From Candidatus Methanophagales archaeon (GTDB lineage Archaea; Halobacteriota; Syntropharchaeia; Alkanophagales; Methanospirareceae), in NCBI GenBank assembly GCA_023131215.1, contig JAGLZV010000100.1, positions 1-9,849 of the forward strand: 9,849 nt of DNA, given 5' to 3'. Positions 4,508-9,849 of this stretch are shown one piece after another. The translations under genes and the position numbers were made by a program. Below the pieces are notes generated by a model that was not told the DNA's origin, did no database searches, and saw nothing but the letters and a program-made list of their open reading frames with translations. The first letter of the stretch is position 1. Every line of letters starts with the position of its first letter.

Positions 4508-7306
4508 ATGGAAACAAAAGGATTGACCGTTTTGGCCATAACAGTAATGTGCATACTTATGGTGCAAATAGCAGCGCAGTCAACGCCATTTATGATCTAT
4601 GGATATGTGTCTTACGAGAATGGCACCGCGTGCAATGGTTCTGCGGTTAATATAACGAATTTGAATATCACGAAGGAGTGGAGTGCAAATACAAATGCAG
4701 GTTATAATTACTATCAACTCATGCTTGCCAATGGGACTGACGTGAATGCAAGTGAGGTATTGTGGTTCAATGTTACAAGTCCAGATGGGAGTCCGTCAAA
4801 TGTTACAGAACACGCTGTGACGCAAGAAAATATAACAGATGGAGGGATTTTTAACTTTAACATTACACTTGAAGCACCAGCGCCAACTCCAACACTTGTT
4901 GAATATACCATAAGCAACCGGACAATCACACCACCACAGACAACTGAGATTGATGTTAAGTTCTCAGAAGAAGTAAAGTGGAAAATCACCATTGAAGACG
5001 GTGGTGCAGTTTATGATTGGATTGGAACGAGTACAAATCCAACTAAAAAGATATGGGATGGAACTTATGAAACAAATAGCACGATTGTGCCTGACGGCAT
5101 ATACACGGTGAATATCACGTGGACGAATACGATGACGGGTCTTGGCGGTCAGAACAACACAGAGACGATAACTGTATCAAGCGTGGCCGCACCGGATATT
5201 ACTCATTTTGCACCTCTCACTCCTGTAAGCAATAACGAGAGTGAATCAAGAACTTTCAATATTACGATTGATCAAACGGTAAATGTTAGCTGGTATATAA
5301 ATGGAACCGGAGTTCAAACAAATGAAAGCAAAACAGAGGCATCTTATACGAATACAAGTGCAGTTGCAGGCTATTGGAACGTTACCGCTTATGTTTACAA
5401 CGAAAATGGCAGCGATATTCAAACATGGTGGTGGACTGTTAATGATACAACACCTCCTGAAATTGTTTATCATACACCAACCGGAACAAACGTGCCTGCA
5501 ACCACGAACATTACCGCTACTTTCAGCAAAGCAATGGACTCGTCCACGCTGAATACTGCAACAATAATCGTTGAGAACAGCACAGGTACTGTAATAGGTC
5601 TTATAACATACGATTCCGCAACAAGAACAGTAACTTTTGACCCTGTTAACAATCTCAACTACAATGAAGCCTATAACGTAACAATCACGACAGGTGTGCA
5701 AGACCTCGCCGGGAACAATATGTCTTCCAACTATACCTGGAACTTCACGACTGGAACACTGCCTTCAACCGTTGTATCAATTGCAGATGTCAGCGCACCG
5801 CCAAACGGTACTGTCACTGTGCCGATCATGGTTAATGATGTAACGAATTTAGGTGGCGGGGAAATCAATGTCACATTTAATTCGTCAATCGTTCACGTGA
5901 CGAATGTTACCGAAGGAGATATGAACTTATTTGCATATAACATCAACAATGCTTCTGGTTGGGTGTATATAAATGCAATTTCAATTTATGAATCAGGGCA
6001 GAGCGGCGATGTAGTCTTTGCATATATCAATCTTACTGCGGTGGGGAACGAGACCGATGCAAGTCCATTGAACATTACTGTTGTTGATGACGAGTTGTTT
6101 AATATTACGTACTACGATATCCCGTACACAGCAAGCAACGGAACGTTTACTATAACTGATACGACTCCACCATTAGTAACCAACCCAACCGCCAATCCTG
6201 ACACTATCCCAAACAATGGAACTGTTTATTCGCAGCTTAACGTTACGGTAACAGACCCAGGTGGCATTGGAAGCGTCACAGTTAACCTGTCATCCATCGG
6301 CGGAGCATCGGCTCAGTCTATGAACAAAATCCCGGCGACTGATATATGGACTGTAACTACGAATGCTACAAAGGGCTATGGACTTCAAAATCTTACCATA
6401 AATGCAACTGACAACGCTGGCTATTCTAACACCTCAGTAAGCATACAGTTGAATATAACCGATGCTACTAAGCCTGTTCCATCGAACATCGGTGCAAATA
6501 CGACAGAAGCAGGTATGCCTGTTCTATTCTCTGCATACTGGACTGATGATGCAGGTCTCGCTAACTACACGTTTGCCTGGAACGATTCAGGAATATGGGT
6601 TAATGATACGGTCGTTGAGATGACTGGAACAGGAAACTGGTCAAATGTGACAAAGACGCTGAATACAACACTGAAGACGATTGGATGGCGGATTTATTGT
6701 AACGATACATCAGGAAACTTGAATGATACAGGAATCCAAATCCTCACGATTACTGATACCACAAAGCCTGTTCTATCAAATCCATCTGCGAATCCACCTA
6801 CAATACTTAACGATAACGGCAGACCAAGACCACATGGCACAAATGTCTCCCGTCTGAATGTAACTGTTACGGACACTGGCAGTGGTATCTTAAATGTTAC
6901 TATCAACCTGTCAGCAATAGGCGGGTCATCGGTCCAACCGATGGAACGCATCGATGGCACTAACAATTGGACCGTGACTGCAAACGCAAGCAGTGGCATC
7001 AACCTTACAAGCGAATTGCTTGTCAATGCAACTGATAAAGCAGGCAACTCTAACACTTCTGTGAGTATTCCATTAACAGTGCTTAGAAGAGGCGACGTAT
7101 ATAGAGATAACGCTACCGATATGAAAGACGTTTTGTATATAGCCAGGTATAGAGCACATTTAGAGCCAGAATGGTCAAATCCACCGGCTGTGTTGGTTGG
7201 GGATGTCGTCGGCACAGCTGGAGACCCTACGGGCGATGGGGAGGTGGACATGAAGGACGCGCTGTATATAGCCAGGTATAAAGCAGATTTAGAGGATGAG
7301 CCGTAA
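4508..7306 (+). CDS. Large secreted multidomain protein with cohesin and C-terminal dockerin
   Basis: The 932-residue protein has a signal peptide ending near IAAQS, and the start at ATG 4508 matches its paralogues (METKGLTVLA). In order: shared module (24-121); Pro/Thr linker; two Ig-like domains (about 128-225 and 226-315); a Big_5/SbsA-type Ig-like domain starting PPEIVYHTPTGTNVP (about 315-417); a cohesin-like domain (420-549, NLGGGEINVTF, SGWVYINAIS, SGDVVFAYI); three Ig-like repeats joined by DTTPP/DATKP/DTTKP linkers; and a type I dockerin (861-932). The dockerin has two calcium-loop/helix repeats, GDVYRDNATDMKDVLYIARY and GDPTGDGEVDMKDALYIARY. The first loop has Tyr where Asn/Asp is usual at position 3. 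There are dozens of N-glycosylation sequons and no membrane anchor, so it probably reaches the surface through dockerin binding. It lies 43 bases after the previous gene, likely in one operon. Its ligand is unknown. Confidence 0.85.
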   Translation: METKGLTVLAITVMCILMVQIAAQSTPFMIYGYVSYENGTACNGSAVNITNLNITKEWSANTNAGYNYYQLMLANGTDVNASEVLWFNVTSPDGSPSNVTEHAVTQENITDGGIFNFNITLEAPAPTPTLVEYTISNRTITPPQTTEIDVKFSEEVKWKITIEDGGAVYDWIGTSTNPTKKIWDGTYETNSTIVPDGIYTVNITWTNTMTGLGGQNNTETITVSSVAAPDITHFAPLTPVSNNESESRTFNITIDQTVNVSWYINGTGVQTNESKTEASYTNTSAVAGYWNVTAYVYNENGSDIQTWWWTVNDTTPPEIVYHTPTGTNVPATTNITATFSKAMDSSTLNTATIIVENSTGTVIGLITYDSATRTVTFDPVNNLNYNEAYNVTITTGVQDLAGNNMSSNYTWNFTTGTLPSTVVSIADVSAPPNGTVTVPIMVNDVTNLGGGEINVTFNSSIVHVTNVTEGDMNLFAYNINNASGWVYINAISIYESGQSGDVVFAYINLTAVGNETDASPLNITVVDDELFNITYYDIPYTASNGTFTITDTTPPLVTNPTANPDTIPNNGTVYSQLNVTVTDPGGIGSVTVNLSSIGGASAQSMNKIPATDIWTVTTNATKGYGLQNLTINATDNAGYSNTSVSIQLNITDATKPVPSNIGANTTEAGMPVLFSAYWTDDAGLANYTFAWNDSGIWVNDTVVEMTGTGNWSNVTKTLNTTLKTIGWRIYCNDTSGNLNDTGIQILTITDTTKPVLSNPSANPPTILNDNGRPRPHGTNVSRLNVTVTDTGSGILNVTINLSAIGGSSVQPMERIDGTNNWTVTANASSGINLTSELLVNATDKAGNSNTSVSIPLTVLRRGDVYRDNATDMKDVLYIARYRAHLEPEWSNPPAVLVGDVVGTAGDPTGDGEVDMKDALYIARYKADLEDEP
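5765..6154 (+). other. Cohesin-like domain, copy A
   Basis: This segment of the 932-residue protein is homologous to the N-terminal domain of the gene at 7369. The proteins share NNASGWVYIN and SGQSGDV, and the DNA from about 5933 to 5975 is nearly base-for-base the same as 7621-7662. Confidence 0.75.
6161..7081 (+). repeat. Ig-like repeats, first and third homologous
   Basis: The repeat at 6161-6457 (PTANPDTI, LNVTVTD, NLSSIGG, NATDNAGYSNTSVSI) and the one at 6755-7081 (PSANPPTI, LNVTVTD, NLSAIGG, NATDKAGNSNTSVSI) are clear duplicates. They flank a different Ig-like domain at 6458-6754, which begins after DATKP. They act as a spacer between cohesin and dockerin. Confidence 0.7.
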
Positions 7307-7329
7307 AGATGCTAAATAGTGACGGGATA

Positions 7330-7362
7330 CCCCACAGCTTGCTGTGGGGCTTTTTATTTTTT
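7330..7362 (+). terminator. Hairpin plus T-tract between the dockerin and cohesin genes
   Basis: CCCCACAGC (7330-7338) and GCTGTGGGG (7341-7349) form a 9-bp GC-rich stem with a two-base loop (or 8 bp with loop CTTG). TTTTT and TTTTTT follow at 7351-7362. This has the form of an intrinsic terminator, 23 bases after the stop of the 4508 gene. It ends only six bases before the ATG of the next gene. A hairpin of this kind could also be the scar of an IS200/IS605-type element end. Confidence 0.65.
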
Positions 7363-7368
7363 AAAAAC

Positions 7369-8688
7369 ATGGATAAAACAACAACAGGAACAAAACTGGC
7401 TTGTATGACCCTGCTTATTATACTTCTATTAATATTACCAGCGTCAGCACAAGGGACAATTGTTAGTATTGCTAATGTTGAGGCTGAATATGGTTCTTCA
7501 ATCACAGTGCCATTAATGATTAACAACGTAACGAATCTGGGTGGCGGAGAGGTCAGTGTTACATACGACCCATTAATTGTTCATGTGACGAGTGTTACCA
7601 AAGGAGATATGAACTTAGGTGCATATAACATCAACAATGCTTCTGGCTGGGTGTATATAAATACACTTAGTGCATCTGGACAGAGTGGTGATGTGGCCTT
7701 TGCATACATTCATCTTGTTGCTGTGGGAAATGTGGCTGATGTAAGTCCTTTGAACATCACTGTTTACGACTTGTTTGATACGACTTATAAAGATATCCAG
7801 CACACCATAACCAACGGAACCTTCACCATCACATCAGCCATAACTGTTGTTGTGAATAAGACTACCGTGCCAAATCAAACCATAGAGATAGACGAGGCGA
7901 AAAACGCAACAAATACTGTAATTGAACTCAATGCAGCTATAGCAGCTAATGTAACTGTAACAATAAAAGCAAACACAAACGCATCAGCATTGAATGCGAA
8001 ACCCGCGACGAGTTCTTATGGACTTGCGCAAAACCAGCATTCACTTGAAAAATACATTGATGTAAATGTAACAGGCATTGACAATGTTAACCTCACCTTT
8101 GTTTCTCTCACACTCTACTATACTACTGCTGACCTCGACAGAAACGGAGACGGAGATGCTGACGACCCCGGCGATTTAAATGAAACAACGCTAATAATAT
8201 ACTGGTTTTATCCAAACGAAACATGGTGGATGCCACTGGGACCAGGACCTGATGCTAATGGAAAACCCGATTATACAGACATAGGAGGACCAAAAGTCAT
8301 AGATGATGAGAGAAATACAACTGAAAAATACCTAAAAGTAACTCTAAACCACTTCTCAACTTTTGCCATGGTTGCTGAAGCGATACCTGCACCTGTAACA
8401 CCTACTCCAATCCCATCAAATGGTGGAGATGGCGGCGGTGGCCCATTTCTATTTACTTCATCGCCCACTCTCACCCCCTCAGCAACACCGACACCGACTG
8501 AATCACCAACACTTGCTCCAACCTTTACACCATCAGCACCATCAACACCAGCTCAAACTCCCTCTTCAGCTATACCGCCGCCAACCACGATTGAACAGAA
8601 ACAGATATTGATGTTGATAATAGGATTAATGGCGGTTTCAATCATGGCAATAATAATTTACACCACTTTCAAACTCAGGAAAAAATAG
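7369..8688 (+). CDS. Membrane-anchored cohesin protein
   Basis: The ATG at 7369 is chosen because the upstream in-frame ATG (7309) would translate through the terminator hairpin and place the signal peptide internally. The 439-residue product has a signal peptide ending LPASA-QG (about 27), a cohesin-like domain (30-155), and a second extracellular domain (about 156-338). That domain contains DLDRNGDGDADDPGD, an aspartate-rich stretch likely to bind calcium, and ends VTLNHFSTFAMV. Then come a Gly-rich hinge, a Pro/Thr/Ser stalk (about 361-408), and a transmembrane helix with KLRKK at the end. It should display a cohesin above the membrane, a natural receptor for the dockerin of the adjacent 4508 gene. 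No ribosome binding site or obvious own promoter lies in the short gap. The pairing is inferred; cohesin and anchor calls are firm. Confidence 0.82.
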   Translation: MDKTTTGTKLACMTLLIILLLILPASAQGTIVSIANVEAEYGSSITVPLMINNVTNLGGGEVSVTYDPLIVHVTSVTKGDMNLGAYNINNASGWVYINTLSASGQSGDVAFAYIHLVAVGNVADVSPLNITVYDLFDTTYKDIQHTITNGTFTITSAITVVVNKTTVPNQTIEIDEAKNATNTVIELNAAIAANVTVTIKANTNASALNAKPATSSYGLAQNQHSLEKYIDVNVTGIDNVNLTFVSLTLYYTTADLDRNGDGDADDPGDLNETTLIIYWFYPNETWWMPLGPGPDANGKPDYTDIGGPKVIDDERNTTEKYLKVTLNHFSTFAMVAEAIPAPVTPTPIPSNGGDGGGGPFLFTSSPTLTPSATPTPTESPTLAPTFTPSAPSTPAQTPSSAIPPPTTIEQKQILMLIIGLMAVSIMAIIIYTTFKLRKK

Positions 8689-8689
8689 C

Positions 8690-8801
8690 TTCACATCAAT
8701 AACACTAATTTTTATACTTCATGCGATAAAAATCGAAAATCATTTTATTATCCTTAACAAATTATCTTTAATATCTTACATGATTACATGAAGTGTGAGA
8801 T
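8690..8801 (+). promoter_or_regulatory. Conserved envelope promoter, copy 3
   Basis: TTCACATCAATA, ATTTTTATAC (8708-8717), CGAAAAT (8734-8740), CATTTTATTA (8741-8750) and the inverted repeat ATCTTACA (8773-8780)/TGTGAGAT (8794-8801) repeat the layout of copies 1 and 2. The loop is enlarged by a tandem TTACATGA (8776-8791). Transcription is expected to start near 8771, giving a leader of about 330 bases before the DUF3344 gene. Confidence 0.7.
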
Positions 8802-8934
8802 AAAGGCGAAGATATGAAGGGGACAGAAAACAAAGCAAAAAGCGTAAAATTGGTGACGGGGACCCTCACGTGGTTAAAACCAGAGGGGATAAAAAGGGAG
8901 GGAAAAAGAAAAAAAACGTGTCCCCTACGCAACG

Positions 8935-9006
8935 CGAAGCAGTTTGATCAAACTTTCCTGAAGTTTGATGCGAAGCTTTTTGGTCAAGCTTTCCTAAAGC
9001 TTGATG
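8935..9006 (+). repeat. Two 36-bp tandem repeats, each a covarying hairpin
   Basis: Unit A (8935-8970) forms ATCAAACTT (8947-8955)/AAGTTTGAT (8961-8969). Unit B (8971-9006) forms GTCAAGCTTT (8983-8992)/AAAGCTTGAT (8996-9005). Between the units one A-T pair becomes G-C on both arms and the outer A-T becomes G-T, so pairing is kept. Confidence 0.75.
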
Positions 9007-9080
9007 CGTGGTGCGAATCCACGAGGGGGCGAAGCGATAAAAAAGTGAGGTGAAGAAGAAGGCGAAGGTTTAAAAATTTA

Positions 9081-9088
9081 GGAGGTGA
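9081..9088 (+). promoter_or_regulatory. Ribosome binding site of the DUF3344 gene
   Basis: GGAGGTGA lies 10 bases before the ATG at 9099. The same octamer with the same following GAAAAAAT context precedes the 2659 gene, and it fixes both starts. Confidence 0.8.
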
Positions 9089-9098
9089 TATAGAAAAA

Positions 9099-9849
9099 AT
9101 GAAAACAAAACAAGCAAAAAAGTTTGCACTGCCATTCGTTCTGGTAGTAGCGTTGCTAATGGCACTCAGCAGTCCAGCAATGGCTGACCTACCAACAGAA
9201 GACGGCTATCTGGCTGACGACACAAAGATGAACATTTATAACCAGGGGTATATCAAAGGCGACCTGGACTATACCTATGGAGAGCCAATCTACCAGTGTA
9301 TATGGAATTATAACGAGAGCACAGGCACCAACGAAACGGCTACGTTCAATGTTGACGCCAATATTCCAGCCGAAAAATGCGGCAAGATAAAAGCAGCGCG
9401 GCTGTATGTGTACTGGACATGGAGCAAGTTCGATGAGTACGACCCATCCTCCAGTAAAGATTATGGAGTATATCCAAATTTGAAGGTTGAGTTCAATGGA
9501 GTGCCCGTATCATTTAACTATGCTCCAGGTACCAACTGGATTGATAACTATACCGACGTCAAAAACAGCACCTACCTTGGTGAGCACTATGAAAACGGCA
9601 CGAATCTCAATTACATAGAGTACAACTTCCCCGCTGGCACGAACTGCTCTATGATCCCTCGGAGACTCGTGCGCGCGAGCAATGTCGTGAATGTGACCAA
9701 TGTCTATCCGTACCACGGGAATGACCCGAATACGACGGGCGATGACATGGCAAAGGTTTGCATCCAGAACGTTGGTCTATTGGTACTGTACGAAGGGGGT
9801 ACGTGGAAGAAATACTATGTTGCCGAAGGGAACGACATGACCTACTGCA
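9099..9849 (+). CDS. DUF3344 secreted surface protein, 3' partial
   Basis: The frame runs from ATG 9099 to the right edge (250 codons) without a stop. A signal peptide with KTKQAKK, a hydrophobic core and AMA-D gives cleavage after about residue 29. The mature part begins DLPTEDGYLADDTKMNIY and follows the DUF3344 pattern: GYIKGDLDY, KIKAARLYVYWTWS, LKVEFNGVPV, and near the end VCIQNVGLLVLYEGGTWKKYYVAEG. DUF3344 proteins are large exported archaeal proteins, often with Ig-like or other repeats and a membrane or sorting tail further on, which would lie outside the window. Several sequons (NES, NET, NYT, NST, NGT, NCS, NVT, NTT) suggest glycosylation. Promoter copy 3 and the long leader control it. 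Its molecular role is not known. Confidence 0.8.
   Translation, partial: MKTKQAKKFALPFVLVVALLMALSSPAMADLPTEDGYLADDTKMNIYNQGYIKGDLDYTYGEPIYQCIWNYNESTGTNETATFNVDANIPAEKCGKIKAARLYVYWTWSKFDEYDPSSSKDYGVYPNLKVEFNGVPVSFNYAPGTNWIDNYTDVKNSTYLGEHYENGTNLNYIEYNFPAGTNCSMIPRRLVRASNVVNVTNVYPYHGNDPNTTGDDMAKVCIQNVGLLVLYEGGTWKKYYVAEGNDMTYC

Larger units (their letters stand above)
8802..9098 (+). ncRNA. Long structured 5' leader of the DUF3344 gene
   Basis: This stretch has no convincing gene. A 79-codon frame at 8814-9053 crosses it but coincides with hairpins and is judged spurious. CCCCT at 8922-8926 can pair with AGGGG at 9024-9028, or, as TGTCCCCT (8919-8926), with AGGGGACA at 8818-8825, or with AGGGGA at 8884. 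ACGCA (8927-8931) can pair with TGCGT (9005-9009), which overlaps a separate hairpin CGTGG-TGCGAAT-CCACG (9007-9023). The block AGGGGGCGAAGCGAT (9024-9038) is shared with the 2595 leader. Mutually exclusive pairings would fit a regulatory leader; no known family is recognised. Confidence 0.45.

Noticed and set aside
7309..7368. Upstream ATG at 7309 as the start of the cohesin gene
   Set aside because: It would translate through the hairpin and T-tract and push the signal peptide 20 residues inward. ATG 7369 gives a normal signal peptide.
8935..9006. CRISPR array
   Set aside because: There are only two adjacent imperfect 36-bp units with no spacers between them, and no cas gene is in view.
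8814..9053. 79-codon frame beginning MKGTENKAKS upstream of the DUF3344 gene
   Set aside because: It overlays the structured leader, has no good ribosome binding site, and its internal repeat changes keep RNA pairing rather than amino acids.

Overview
The window looks archaeal, most likely from a methanogenic or methane/alkane-oxidising euryarchaeon of the Methanosarcinales/ANME kind. The evidence is a heterodisulfide-reductase-D-like iron-sulfur protein, archaeal BRE/TATA promoters, strong GGAGGTGA ribosome binding sites, a PGF-CTERM (archaeosortase) tail, a DUF3344 protein, and long secreted proteins packed with N-glycosylation sequons. The lineage is inferred from gene content only.

Layout: (1) 2-1294, an HdrD-like protein open at the left edge. 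(2) 1295-1586, an AT-rich spacer with palindromic repeats and copy 1 of a conserved promoter. (3) 1587-2294, a small PGF-CTERM surface protein. (4) 2295-2658, low-complexity repeats, promoter copy 2 and a structured leader with a 9-residue upstream ORF. (5) 2659-7306, a tight three-gene cluster of paralogous secreted proteins that share one N-terminal beta-module but carry different C-terminal parts. The third is a 932-residue multidomain protein with an internal cohesin and a C-terminal dockerin. (6) A 9-bp hairpin with a T-tract, then 7369-8688, a membrane-anchored cohesin protein. (7) 8689-9098, promoter copy 3 and a long structured leader with two covarying 36-bp tandem hairpins. (8) 9099-9849, a DUF3344 protein open at the right edge.

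All genes after the first encode exported proteins, so from about 1.5 kb on this is a cell-envelope locus. A plausible working model is a cohesin-dockerin assembly: the dockerin of the 932-residue protein docks onto the anchored cohesin of its neighbour, and its own cohesin can accept another dockerin protein. Genes in the block use different attachment strategies: PGF-CTERM, a PEP/PEF-CTERM-like tail, a plain transmembrane anchor, or none.

The most notable non-coding signal is a roughly 100-bp promoter element present three times with constant internal spacing (two AT-rich boxes 33 bp apart, then an inverted repeat at the predicted transcription start). Each copy precedes an envelope gene, and two are followed by leaders sharing an AGGGG(G)CGAAGCGAT block and CCCCT/AGGGG pairing potential. 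This suggests a small regulon with possible RNA-level control. A second notable signal is an out-of-frame relic encoding IPAAIRLE-stop just past the end of the second cluster gene, matching the C-terminus of the first, which points to domain replacement.
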